From assembly GCF_031846245.1 (NCBI RefSeq), contig NZ_JAVRIC010000016.1:1-64000 (forward strand): DNA of 64,000 bases. The letters run 5' to 3'. Source of the stretch: Banduia mediterranea. Lineage in GTDB: Bacteria; Pseudomonadota; Gammaproteobacteria; Nevskiales; Nevskiaceae. The position numbers and the translations under genes are program-made. Positions 41,201 to 48,670 of this stretch are shown piece by piece. The notes below the pieces were generated by a model. It saw nothing but the letters and a program-made list of their open reading frames with translations. It was not told the DNA's origin and ran no database searches. Positions within the stretch are counted from its first letter, which is position 1; the number at the start of each line of letters is the position of its first letter.

Positions 41201-41335
41201 ATCATCATGATCACCTCGCGCTCCGGCGACAAACATCGTCAGCGTGCGCGCGAGCTGGGAGTGAATCGCTATCTGATCAAGCCCTATCAGGAAGACCAGT
41301 TGTTGTCCGAGATTCGCGGGGTATTGGTGTCGTGA
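35300..41335 (+). CDS. chpA: Giant chemosensory histidine kinase ChpA
   Basis: This 2011-residue CheA-type hybrid kinase starts directly after pilI. Four Hpt domains show the phospho-acceptor motif HTLK/RGS or GG: His632, His760, His1046 and His1241. The first 600 residues contain degenerate Hpt/FimL-like repeats without this histidine. After an acidic, proline-rich linker (about 1310-1395) come a dimerisation segment, the ATPase (N-box HLLRNAIVHG at about 1594, DDGQGLD, GRGVGMDVV), a CheW-like domain, and a C-terminal receiver with Asp1942. P. aeruginosa ChpA is longer (about 2470) with more Hpt domains. Confidence 0.93.
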   Translation: MIASRPSLASGLHWVRPEIEACLQRVRTQLENAMESADERAGLLAAVAELRQVLGTTSLIQCAGASILAEEMLATTQRLSEDAISDRETACGAVLGATLQLADYLDALSGGAEDCVLVLQALINELRLTRGVAVLTEAELFAAQMRLIGVELPLPGGRDVQTAGMTAAKLLPAAQQSMLQWLKDDDIRTAVARLGKVAEHLRQGATVPAAAQLWRIVAGVAEAVLGQGLEDSLEVKRLCGRAVQQIKRTVEIGEDAAAAQFDELAYQLLFHVGRSRARGARVTFLRRAFALDQRLPSSSALEAMARKLRGPNTRLLQKLSDEIRADLAKVKDTIDLVVRAGERASVDLSQTAAQLRGIANTLGMLGLVTLQRVAQNQSDAVVRLRSADGAGAGLWMDVATALLRIENSLDAALFRQLRRSDPELASASQYDEGTPPSADFDEGFGALLRESLVNLSKFKNAADLALRQGSRDGLPSAQTLLGEIRAGLRILDDERAAGLIGELLRYVEQDGFPAGILVQAQAERFADAVACTEFYLEALQSRSPDSARLRDDLAAYIERLEFADGAADTDQAELESSPLVASQVLDEVDPEIREVFVQEAGEVLETLRSQLAPWQREPGDVAHLLEVRRAFHTLKGSGRMVGADLIGDYGWACENLLNRCRDGEMKVDSEVLDLIARAVTLLPELIHSFREQREPPATAAELIAAAQELTERAVNDAAAMRSVFHDDARRHLQRVQNWMDQQDADAGAHTVDPEVVRALHTLRGSAAVVGYGAISQLAGLLERGLDFTGLGASEQPVERLKLIADAVLQLGQWLDQQPPAPAEAALPWQSRVIDILGMPSEVADGEPDDQQLAELFTHEVFDCLQQIEACIEAWRQQPDAAHHAAQAAALFRTVRDAAQAAHSSALESAATAFEARLGHAEFREARKSRRDAPFFSAVSEAIEGIYQLLDAIRDGRAPDRDDALIGRIQALGGSAIEIEEATSVADEAGADAPFEAVPVGDRDPALTDIFLSEAEELLALVEGGFDEWQATPLRDAPDAEVMRALHTLKGSARMAGFESLGEVGHRLESFVEAAAQSPRVARDASYFGRLANVVDGLHRAVDQIRRGYEPEVEPLFVELEIQQAEPASAADWTVPESDAGFVEAASREYEVRDELIVEIPRFAEQRDDAADIGLPAAPAAQPFVPLPAHPAPSAEDDDAELLAIFSAEAAELLEQMEAALVTWRTQPTDAAPLQDLQRILHTLKGGARMAGRYAMGAAVHEMESLVDDMASTYLPTDDLAFDQLHTRFEQLQHMHDRLVRGDESFDDEEDQPIEAPYDWSPPPAPEAPEAGSAAAELPEPVPPIEWNDAPPESPTETGPEPVLATGLPDERPPPMRVWDPQLFWRPEDDSGLWPQQRRELARVPVERLDSLLNAASEMSIYRSRLEQRNLETGSQLAEMESTVNRIREQLRQMDIETEAQIAARGLIQTPSESGDDRYSAEFDPLELDRYSRMQELSRALSESVGDLGSLHDSLYQVTQDAGSLLQQQGRINTEVQQGLMGTLMVPFSRQVARLQRVVRQTAVEAGRLAEVSFLGVEAELDRNVLERMTAPLEHLLRNAIVHGIEPATVRTGLGKREVGEIVISLQRDGTQLVIEIRDDGQGLDIDAIRDQAIARGLMPPNLELSELQVAQFIFEPGFSTAHELTQNAGRGVGMDVVASEVKQLGGTLDLETERGGGTCFAIRLPLTLAVSQALLVTVGTELYAIPLSSIEGIARVPRAQLDQYFGDSDATLSYGGADYPLRYLGDYLGVSRLETDESRTVPTILVRIPEGIGGGERRMGLVVDSMQGNREVVSKAVGPQVSSIVGVTGATILADGAVVLILDAPALVQDRTRRALLAEAQSAAAPRADDRAMIMVVDDSITMRRVAERLLTRHGYRVLTARDGLDAIAQLATESPTAILLDIEMPRADGFEVAAHVRNSERISDVPIIMITSRSGDKHRQRARELGVNRYLIKPYQEDQLLSEIRGVLVS

Positions 41336-41799
41336 GCGAGCCCGCCGAAATTCACGCGGTGCTGATCGCGCTGGCGCGCGACAGCCTGTTGCTGCCGAAC
41401 GTGGCGGTGGTGGAGACCATGCCACTGGAAGGCCTGCAGGCTGCGGTCGACGCCCCGGCCTGGCTTGCCGGGCATGTGCAGCGCGAGGCTCAGCGTCTAC
41501 CGGTGTTGCGGCTGGAGCGGCTCAATGGCGACATGGGCGAGCCCGACCTGCGGCGCGCGCGCGTGATCGTGGTCAATCTGCCGGATCCGGTTGACGGGCT
41601 GACTGCAATCGGCGTGCTGGCCCAGGCCTATCCGCATCTGGTGACGCTCAATCGGGCCGCGATGCGGGCCGAGGCGCTGCGTGATTCAGACCGTTCCGAT
41701 CTGGTGCTGGCACGGGTTCGTCTGGGCAACCAAGTAGGCTGGATCCCGGACTTCGGCATCGTGATGGCCGAAATCCGGACATTGTCCCGAGCGGCCTAG
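41332..41799 (+). CDS. chpC: CheW-like protein ChpC
   Basis: This 155-residue CheW-like protein overlaps the chpA stop by 4 nt (GTGA). It has LLPNVAVVETMP, then APAWLAGHVQREAQRLPVL, and DLVLARVRLGNQVGWIPDFG at the end. Position and size match ChpC of P. aeruginosa, an additional adaptor to the Chp kinase. No CheB-type methylesterase (ChpB) lies between it and chpA. Confidence 0.78.
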   Translation: MSEPAEIHAVLIALARDSLLLPNVAVVETMPLEGLQAAVDAPAWLAGHVQREAQRLPVLRLERLNGDMGEPDLRRARVIVVNLPDPVDGLTAIGVLAQAYPHLVTLNRAAMRAEALRDSDRSDLVLARVRLGNQVGWIPDFGIVMAEIRTLSRAA

Positions 41800-41889
41800 C
41801 TCGATCGGTTCGCAGTGCCACGTCGTGGTGTCGCCCGAATCAGACGCCGGGCTCCAACATCACTCAATTCACGTCACAAGGAGTGCGAG

Positions 41890-42780
41890 ATGGTCGAATC
41901 CGATGACGCCCTGATTCGCACGCTTTATTCGCTCGCAACACTGCACGAAAGCACCGAAGTCCGTGAGCTGCTGCTACGGGCGTTCAGGACACACCATGGC
42001 GCTCCTGTGGCCGCCTGGCTGACGCAGGGGCAGACCGGTGTGTCAGGCGAATTCACGGTGGAGCCCGACGAAGGTTCATTGACACCGCTGCATCTGATCG
42101 GCGGCGCCAGCGAAGCGGCCAGCCTGCCGCGCGTATCCGGCCTGATGCACCCCCTGATCGTGACCTATCGTCATCCTGTCGGACATCTGACCAGCATCAT
42201 CGCGCTCTGGTTCGCCGGCCCCCCGTCGCCGCACGACATCGGCCGGGTCGAACGCGGCGTGAGCCACTTGGTCGCTGCCGATTCGCTGGGGCAGCAACTC
42301 CATGTGCAGCGCGACGAATGGCTGATGTCGCTGGGCCGCGCCAATCGCGGCTCCACCGCGCTGATCGACGCCAGCGGCGTCGTGCATACGGCGAGCCCGC
42401 AATTTCGTTCGCTGGTGGCCGAGGTCTACGGCGACCCGGATTTCGATCGCCTGCCGATTCCCCTGCCCGGCGACATCGAGCGCAACACCCGCTTCGGTGA
42501 CCGTGAGCTGCGCTTTCGGCTTGAGCCGCATGGTCAGTTGTTCACGCTGTACGCGCGCCGCGCGCTGCCGCTGGACGATCTGTCCCCGCGCGAGCAGGAG
42601 ATCGCCCGCGCCCTGGGCGAGGGCAAGACCTTCAAATCGGTTGCACGCGACAAGGGTATTGCCGTCAGTACGGTGGCCAATCATGCGTCGCGGATTTATC
42701 GCAAGCTCGGCATCTACCGGCGCGAGGATCTGGTCGAGATCGTGCGCGCGCCGCGGGGCGCCACGCCCTCGTCCCGGTAG
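41890..42780 (+). CDS. LuxR-type helix-turn-helix transcriptional regulator
   Basis: This 296-residue protein has a C-terminal LuxR DNA-binding domain: LSPREQEIARALGEGKTFKSV then AVSTVANHASRIYRKLGIYRRED. The first 225 residues are probably a GAF- or PAS-like sensory region but match no family I can name; there is no N-terminal receiver motif. AAGGAG 6 nt upstream supports the ATG at 41890. It could act on the Chp genes or the metallo-hydrolase downstream, but nothing shows which. Confidence 0.82.
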   Translation: MVESDDALIRTLYSLATLHESTEVRELLLRAFRTHHGAPVAAWLTQGQTGVSGEFTVEPDEGSLTPLHLIGGASEAASLPRVSGLMHPLIVTYRHPVGHLTSIIALWFAGPPSPHDIGRVERGVSHLVAADSLGQQLHVQRDEWLMSLGRANRGSTALIDASGVVHTASPQFRSLVAEVYGDPDFDRLPIPLPGDIERNTRFGDRELRFRLEPHGQLFTLYARRALPLDDLSPREQEIARALGEGKTFKSVARDKGIAVSTVANHASRIYRKLGIYRREDLVEIVRAPRGATPSSR

Positions 42781-42889
42781 TGCCGCAACCCCGGAGTCCG
42801 TTCGACTCGTTACGGTCGACAGCGCATCGCCGCCTTGTCGTCGGTGCTAATCTCCTGTGCGGAAATCGACGATGGAGAGAGCCCCGAGG

Positions 42890-43855
42890 ATGGACACGCA
42901 GCCGACGCCGACAGTCGCGCCAGTCGAAGTACTGGACCATGGAATTCTGTGCATCGACACCCTCCAGGAGCGGCGCCGGCTGGCCTGCTGCTATCTGATC
43001 GAGCGCGACGGTGAATACGCCTTCGTCGAAGCGGGTACCTCGCATGGTGTGCCGCGCCTGCTGGCGCTGCTGGAGGCGCGCGGCATCGCCCCGGAGCGGG
43101 TGCGTTACGTACTGCCCACCCATGTGCACCTGGACCACGCCGGCGGTGCCGGCGTGCTGATGCGCGCCCTGCCCGAAGCGAAGATGGTGGTGCACCCGCG
43201 GGGTGCGCGGCACATGATCGATCCTTCGAAACTGATCGCCGGCGCCGAAGCCGTCTACGGCGCCGAAGCGCTGATGCGCATGTACGGAGAGATCGCGCCG
43301 GTCGACGAAACGCGCGTGATCCAGGCGCGGGATGGCCTGCGCTTGAGCCTTGGAGGTGGCGAGCTCGAATTCATCGACACGCCGGGGCACGCCCGGCACC
43401 ACTACAGCATTTGGGACACCGTCAGCGAGGGCTTCTTCACCGGCGATACCTTCGGCCTGTCGTATCGAGACTTCGACGGACCCGGCGGGCCGTTTCTGAT
43501 GCCGACCACCACGCCGGTGCAGTTCGATGCACAGGCCTGGCTACAGACCATCGACCGCTATTTGAGCTACCGACCGAAGCGCATGTATCTCACGCACTAC
43601 AGCGCGATTGAAGACGTGGCGACGCGCGCTGCGGAACTGCGCGCCGGCATCGGGCGCTACGTGCAGATCGCGCGGTCGCTGGCCGACGCGCCGGAGCGGC
43701 ATTCCAGATTGCGCGAAGCGCTGCTCGACGATGCCTTGTCCGCGCTGCATCGTCTCGATGCCCCGGTCAGCGACGCACGGGCGCGCGAGCTGCTTGAGTT
43801 CGATATCGAACTCAATGCCCAGGGGCTTGGCGTCTGGCTCGATCAGGCTGCATGA
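42890..43855 (+). CDS. MBL-fold metallo-hydrolase
   Basis: This is a 321-residue beta-lactamase-fold hydrolase with the metal motif THVHLDHAGG (HxHxDH), then DTPGHARHHYSIW, FFTGDTFG and LTHYSAIEDV. The closest functional classes are hydroxyacylglutathione hydrolase-like or lactonase-like enzymes; the substrate is unknown. ATGs at 42872 and 42890 are both possible. Its stop overlaps the next gene by 4 nt. Confidence 0.85.
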   Translation: MDTQPTPTVAPVEVLDHGILCIDTLQERRRLACCYLIERDGEYAFVEAGTSHGVPRLLALLEARGIAPERVRYVLPTHVHLDHAGGAGVLMRALPEAKMVVHPRGARHMIDPSKLIAGAEAVYGAEALMRMYGEIAPVDETRVIQARDGLRLSLGGGELEFIDTPGHARHHYSIWDTVSEGFFTGDTFGLSYRDFDGPGGPFLMPTTTPVQFDAQAWLQTIDRYLSYRPKRMYLTHYSAIEDVATRAAELRAGIGRYVQIARSLADAPERHSRLREALLDDALSALHRLDAPVSDARARELLEFDIELNAQGLGVWLDQAA

Positions 43856-44901
43856 GACTGGCTGTATCGAGCCTGCTCACGCTGTCGCTGAGCGCCTGCA
43901 GCAGCCTCGGCTACTACGCCCAGCTGTTGGACGGGCAGATGGCAGTGTTGCGCGCGCGCGCGCCGATCGATGCGCTGATTTCCGATGTCGACACCGATCC
44001 TGCCCTGCGCGCGCGCCTGGAGACCGTGAAGGCCGCGGTTTCCTTCGCCGAGGAGACACTGGCCTTGCCGAATCACGGCAGCTATCAGCAGTACGCCGAT
44101 CTCGGGCGGCCTTATGTGCTGTGGAACGTCTTCGCCACACCGGAGTTCGATCTGGCGCCGATCGAATGGTGCTATCCGCTGGCCGGTTGCTTCTCCTATC
44201 GCGGGCACTACGACCTGGAGGACGCCCGGGCAGAAGCGCAGCACCAGCGCGAACTCGGACATGACGTCTACATCGGCGCAGTGCCGGCCTATTCGACCTT
44301 GGGCTGGTTCAAAGACCCGGTGCTCAACACGATGCTGCGCTGGAACGATCAGGAGCTGGTCGGCACCCTGTTTCACGAACTCGCGCACCAGCGTGTCTTC
44401 GTCAAGAGCGACACCGCGTTCAACGAATCCTTCGCCAGCTTCGTACAGGAGGAGGGTTTGCGGCGCTGGCTCAAAGCACGCGGAGAGACGCCGCTGGATG
44501 TGACCGAGCCGCGTCGTCGCAACCAGGACTTCGTGGCGCTGGTACAGGCGACACGCGAACGTTTGCAGGCGCTCTACCAGTCCAGCCAGACGCCGACCGC
44601 AATGCGCGCCGCCAAGCGACAGGTATTCGAGCAGATGCGCGAGTCCTACCAAGCGCTGCGGGACGGGCCGTGGCGTGGCTATGCCGGCTACGATCAATGG
44701 TTCGAGCAGGATCTCGACAACGCGGCCTTGCTGCCGGTCGGGCTCTACAACACCTGGACGCCGGCGTTCGGACAGCTCTTCGCGCAGGCGCGGGGCAAGT
44801 GGCCACAGTTCTATGACACTGTGGAACGGCTCGGCGAAAGCAGCGCGGATGAGCGCAAGCGCATGCTCGATGCCTTGCTCGAACAGGCGCAGGGCGATTG
44901 A
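43852..44901 (+). CDS. Lipoprotein zinc aminopeptidase (PF10023 family)
   Basis: This 349-residue protein begins with a short lipoprotein signal, LLTLSLSAC, with the lipobox cysteine at about residue 16. It has the zinc-protease motif LFHELAHQRVFV and the downstream glutamate in FNESFASFVQEEG. These features match the predicted-aminopeptidase family PF10023. It is presumably anchored to the outer or inner membrane facing the periplasm. It is translationally coupled to the MBL-fold gene. Confidence 0.85.
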   Translation: MRLAVSSLLTLSLSACSSLGYYAQLLDGQMAVLRARAPIDALISDVDTDPALRARLETVKAAVSFAEETLALPNHGSYQQYADLGRPYVLWNVFATPEFDLAPIEWCYPLAGCFSYRGHYDLEDARAEAQHQRELGHDVYIGAVPAYSTLGWFKDPVLNTMLRWNDQELVGTLFHELAHQRVFVKSDTAFNESFASFVQEEGLRRWLKARGETPLDVTEPRRRNQDFVALVQATRERLQALYQSSQTPTAMRAAKRQVFEQMRESYQALRDGPWRGYAGYDQWFEQDLDNAALLPVGLYNTWTPAFGQLFAQARGKWPQFYDTVERLGESSADERKRMLDALLEQAQGD

Positions 44902-44902
44902 G

Positions 44903-45382
44903 ATGCGCGCTGCTCGAACGCGTGTAGCGCTACTGCCACTGATCCTGCTGTGTTGTGCGTGGACCGCGAATCGCGCCGGGGACAGCCGCAGTGATGCGAT
45001 GCGTTTCATCCTTGAAAAGCTCGACGTCCGCGCGGGCGAGTCCTGGGTTCGCAGCGGCCGTTTCTTTCTGTGGCACTTCGCGTTTTCGCCGGACGGTTGC
45101 GCGCTAACCGTCGAGCGCAGCGCGACCAATGAAGAAGCCGTCTATACCCAGACCGTGCCGCTGGCCGAGGTCAACGTGCAGTGGGACGGTCGTTCCTCAT
45201 TGCGCTTCAGCTGCCTGCGCGGCGATGCCTGCATTCGCTACGAGGATCTGCGCGACCGCAAGCTGCGTCGCGGAGATCGCACCCAGGGCGAGTTGTTGGT
45301 GATGCAGCCGGACGACCTGCCGAAACTGTTCGACGCCTTCGGCGAGCTGCATCGCCTGTGTGACGACCCCTATCAGCGATAA
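44903..45382 (+). CDS. Small exported hypothetical protein
   Basis: A 159-residue product starts 1 bp after the aminopeptidase stop. The N-terminus (RVALLPLILLCCAWT) is a signal peptide or anchor. The rest is a mixed, charged domain with cysteines at GCALTVE, FSCLRGDACI and HRLCDD that could form disulfides. I do not recognise a family. The tight spacing suggests an operon with the two genes before it. Confidence 0.6.
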   Translation: MRAARTRVALLPLILLCCAWTANRAGDSRSDAMRFILEKLDVRAGESWVRSGRFFLWHFAFSPDGCALTVERSATNEEAVYTQTVPLAEVNVQWDGRSSLRFSCLRGDACIRYEDLRDRKLRRGDRTQGELLVMQPDDLPKLFDAFGELHRLCDDPYQR

Positions 45383-45679
45383 ACACCTCGCTCCCTCGCC
45401 CGCTTGCTCGCCCGCCGTTCAGCATCACCTCCATCAACTCCCCAGTAAACTCCCCACTGCCGGCTGGAGTCGCAGTCGTGGAATGTTCATCGGTACGTCT
45501 CAGCGATTGACGCGCGGTTCCGGCGCCACGCATAGTGGCAGCGGCGCGGTACAGGTTCCGGCGGCTTCCCCTGGCACTCCTCGCGGCGGCCGGCCGGTCC
45601 TGGATGGTGCGGGTATGGAGAAAGGATGCAGTCCTGCGAGTGATCGCCGGCACTCATTTTTTGTGGCAGGGGTCTGGGC
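45383..45679. other. Intergenic region without a supported gene
   Basis: This 297-bp gap follows the exported protein. A frame of 115 codons crosses it on the plus strand, but its composition (runs of Ser, Pro, Gly) looks like chance. I see no terminator, tRNA or repeat. Confidence 0.5.
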
Positions 45680-45805
45680 ATGGCGTGGATATACATTGAT
45701 CCGTTGACCGGGCGTTCCCGTATCAAGCGGCGCTATCTTTGGGCGACCTATGGCGTGGTTGCAGGAATGCTGGCCGGCTTTTCGATCCACGCCCTGTTCA
45801 GCTGA
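45680..45805 (+). CDS. Possible 41-residue single-pass membrane protein
   Basis: ATG at 45680 follows GCAGGGG about 9 nt upstream. The product begins MAWIYIDPLTGRSRIKRRYL and then has one hydrophobic helix (GVVAGMLAGFSIHALF) before the stop at 45805. The basic segment before the helix fits an inner-membrane anchor with the N-terminus inside. No known family; the short length keeps confidence low. Confidence 0.35.
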   Translation: MAWIYIDPLTGRSRIKRRYLWATYGVVAGMLAGFSIHALFS

Positions 45806-45889
45806 AGCCTGTCCATTCAGCTGATCGATTCGGGACTTTGCGGCGCGCTGTCGGTATCCTGCGCGGGATTTTGATCCCGCCCGAATTCG

Positions 45890-47257
45890 ATGCAACTGCA
45901 CAATACGCTGACCGGCCGCAAGCAAGAGTTCGTCCCGCAGGATTCGTCGCGGGTCACGATGTATGTCTGTGGCCCCACGGTCTATTCCTATGCGCACATC
46001 GGCAACATGCGACCGCCGGTGGTGTTCGATGTGCTGGCGCGGCTGTTGCGGCATCGGTACGAGCGCGTGGTCTACGTCCGCAACATCACCGACATCGACG
46101 ACAAGATCAATGCCGCCGCCGAGCGCGAAGGTGTCTCGATCGCTGTGATCAGCGACCGCTATGCCGCCGCCTACCACGAGGATCTTGAGGCCCTGGGCGT
46201 GGCGCCGACCGATCACGAGCCGCGAGTCACCGAGCATCTGCCGCAGATCATTGCGATGATCCAGCGCCTGATCGACAGCGGGCATGCCTACGCAGCCGAA
46301 GGACATGTTCTGTTCAACGTCGGTGCCTATGACGATTACGGAATGCTGTCCAAGCGCGATCGGCGCGAGATGCTGGCGGGGGCGCGTGTGGAAGTGGCGC
46401 CGTACAAGAAGGATGCTGGCGATTTCGTGCTGTGGAAGCCCTCCCGCGACGAGCAGCCCGGCTGGGACTCGCCCTGGGGCCGTGGCCGACCCGGCTGGCA
46501 CATCGAATGCTCGGCGATGGCGGAAACCCTGCTCGGAGACACCATCGATATTCATGGCGGCGGGCACGATCTGGTGTTCCCGCATCACGAAAACGAGATT
46601 GCACAGTCGCGCTGCGCCCACGGCGGTGCGCCGTTCGCGAACTACTGGGTGCACAACGGATTCGTCACCGTCAATCGCGAGAAGATGGCCAAGTCGGTCG
46701 GCAATGTACTGCGCGCGCGTGAGTTGCTGGAGCAGGCGCCGGGCGAGGCGATCCGTCTGGCGCTGTTGGGCGGCCACTATCGTCAGCCACTGGACTGGAC
46801 AGACGAAACCCTGGTGCAGGCAAAGCGCCAGCTCGATCGTCTTTACGGCGCCCTGCGTGAGGTTGCAGATATCGAGCCGGCAGCTTGCGTGGAGGCGCCC
46901 GACGGATTCTTTGCCGCACTCGACGACGATCTGAACACCCCGGCCGCACTGGCGGAAATGTTCGAACTGGTGCGCGCGCTGAACAAGGCAGAGTCGAACG
47001 AAGACAAGGCCAGGGTCAAGGGGCAGCTGCTGGCCGCCGCGAAACTGATGGGCCTGCTGAGTCAGACGCCGCAGGACTGGTTCGGAGCCGGTAACGATGA
47101 TCCGGAATCGGCGGAGATCGAAGCCCTGCTGGAGCAGCGTGCCGCCGCACGCAAGGCCCGGGACTTCACCAGCGCCGACCGTATCCGTGATGAACTCACC
47201 GCGCGCGGTATCGTGATTGAGGACTCGGCGCAGGGAATACGCTGGCGGCGCGCCTGA
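45890..47257 (+). CDS. cysS: Cysteine-tRNA ligase
   Basis: This 455-residue class I synthetase has a zinc-site cysteine in [18 protein letters not shown] (which also contains the HIGN motif). It also has [18 protein letters not shown] and the KMSKS-equivalent KMAKS. It loads cysteine onto tRNA-Cys. It is close to the E. coli length (461). Confidence 0.97.
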   Translation: MQLHNTLTGRKQEFVPQDSSRVTMYVCGPTVYSYAHIGNMRPPVVFDVLARLLRHRYERVVYVRNITDIDDKINAAAEREGVSIAVISDRYAAAYHEDLEALGVAPTDHEPRVTEHLPQIIAMIQRLIDSGHAYAAEGHVLFNVGAYDDYGMLSKRDRREMLAGARVEVAPYKKDAGDFVLWKPSRDEQPGWDSPWGRGRPGWHIECSAMAETLLGDTIDIHGGGHDLVFPHHENEIAQSRCAHGGAPFANYWVHNGFVTVNREKMAKSVGNVLRARELLEQAPGEAIRLALLGGHYRQPLDWTDETLVQAKRQLDRLYGALREVADIEPAACVEAPDGFFAALDDDLNTPAALAEMFELVRALNKAESNEDKARVKGQLLAAAKLMGLLSQTPQDWFGAGNDDPESAEIEALLEQRAAARKARDFTSADRIRDELTARGIVIEDSAQGIRWRRA

Positions 47258-47360
47258 GTGGTTTTCCGAGCGTCGGAAACGCGGATTTTCGCGCCAAGGC
47301 GCAAAGAAAGGCCATGCAGCAGGCGATTCATTCTGTCTGATGCTGCTTGCGGCATGGCCG

Positions 47361-47933
47361 TTAGACGCTCAGCTCCGCATGTCTCGGGCAGCTCAGCAAA
47401 TGGTCGTTGACCATGCCGGTGGCCTGCATGAAGGAATAGACGATCGTGCTGCCGACGAAGCGAAACCCCGCCTTTTTCAGGTCCCTGCTGATGCGGTCGG
47501 ACAATTCCGTCGTCGCCGGAACGTCCCCCATCGTGCGGAACCGGTTCACGATCGGCTTTCCGTCCACGTAACGCCACAGAAACTCGTCAAGACTGGTGCC
47601 TGAATCGCGCAGCCGCAGACAGGCGCGCGCATTGCTGATCGCGGCGTCGATCTTGAGTCGGTTACGCACAATGCCGGCATCCGCCAGCAGGCGAGCGCGG
47701 TCCTTGTCATCGTAGGCGGCGATGCGTTCGGCATCGAACTGATCGAAGGCGCGTCGGTAGTTGTCGCGCTTCTTCAGGATCGTGATCCAAGACAGCCCGG
47801 CCTGCGCGCCTTCCAGAATCAGAAATTCGAACTGTCCTCGGTCTTCGCGCAAGGGCACGCCCCATTCGCTGTCGTGATACTGCTGATACAGCTCCGAGCC
47901 GTGGCTCCAGGGGCAACGTGGGTTCTCGTTCAT
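47361..47933 (-). CDS. tag: DNA-3-methyladenine glycosylase I
   Basis: This 190-residue Tag enzyme removes 3-methyladenine from DNA. It has RCPW near the start, YHDSEWGVPL, FEFLILEGAQAGLSW and GFRFVGSTIVYSFMQATG, then HLLSCPRH. The Cys/His residues at both ends match the zinc snap. The ATG at 47933 starts MNENPRCPW; an earlier in-frame ATG is six codons upstream. It converges on cysS. Confidence 0.94.
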   Translation of the reverse strand: MNENPRCPWSHGSELYQQYHDSEWGVPLREDRGQFEFLILEGAQAGLSWITILKKRDNYRRAFDQFDAERIAAYDDKDRARLLADAGIVRNRLKIDAAISNARACLRLRDSGTSLDEFLWRYVDGKPIVNRFRTMGDVPATTELSDRISRDLKKAGFRFVGSTIVYSFMQATGMVNDHLLSCPRHAELSV

Positions 47934-48049
47934 GGCCGCTCCGTGCTGCATCGGCGCCCGGCGGGACTGCCGAATTGCGCGGGTGGCTATGGTAGCCTCG
48001 AACCTGCGGTCCAGCCGCAGTCCTATCGTTGACCTGAGGAGGCAAACCC

Positions 48050-48490
48050 ATGCGCTTCGTATCCCCTGTGTTGCTTGCCGGACTGGTCGTCGTCGCCTGT
48101 TCCGCGTCGGCGGCTTCCGATGACGATCTCGTTGAATATCGCGAAGACGCCATGCATGTGCTCGGTGGGCACATGGGCTCCATCGGCGCGATCGTCAAGG
48201 GCAAAGTGCCCTTTACCGATGACCTCGCAACGCACGCCCGAGGTCTCGCCGCACAGTCCAAGCTCGTCAAGGGCGCATTCAAGGACAAGGCGATGAACGG
48301 CGACTCCGAGGCCAAGTCCGATATCTGGGAGAACTGGGACGACTTTGCCGCCAAGGCCGATGATCTGGAATCTGCCGCCGCCGAGTTCGCGGACGCCGCT
48401 GGTTCCGGCGACATGTCGGCGATCCGCGCCAAGGTCGGCGCCGTCGGCAAGGCCTGCAAGGGCTGCCACGACGATTACAAGGAAGACTAG
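48050..48490 (+). CDS. Cytochrome c'
   Basis: This 146-residue exported protein has a signal peptide (LLAGLVVVACSASAA). The C-terminal haem motif CKGCH is followed by DDYKED, the arrangement of the four-helix class II cytochromes c'. These periplasmic proteins bind NO and sometimes CO and can protect against nitrosative stress. A GAGGAGGC site lies upstream. The gene precedes a cytochrome b561, a frequent neighbour of cytochrome c'. Confidence 0.88.
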   Translation: MRFVSPVLLAGLVVVACSASAASDDDLVEYREDAMHVLGGHMGSIGAIVKGKVPFTDDLATHARGLAAQSKLVKGAFKDKAMNGDSEAKSDIWENWDDFAAKADDLESAAAEFADAAGSGDMSAIRAKVGAVGKACKGCHDDYKED

Positions 48491-48670
48491 TGTCGCGCCA
48501 CAGTCGTACTGCGGCATTCGAGCGCGACTGCATCACCGCTGAGGCACTCGGCCTGACTCGCCATGGTGCCCGCGGTGTCACGCTCGACGGCGCACCTCAG
48601 CGGGGCGCCGCCACGCTCCCGGTGCGTCGCCAAACTTCCGTGCCACGACGCTAGCGTTCTGAGGGCACCG

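Noticed and set aside
38996-41425. 809-codon minus-strand frame
   Set aside because: It is antisense to the kinase, CheW and receiver parts of chpA, with no recognisable motif.
45360-45707. 115-codon plus-strand frame before cysS
   Set aside because: Composition is low complexity and it overlaps the end of the exported-protein gene; no domain or start signal.
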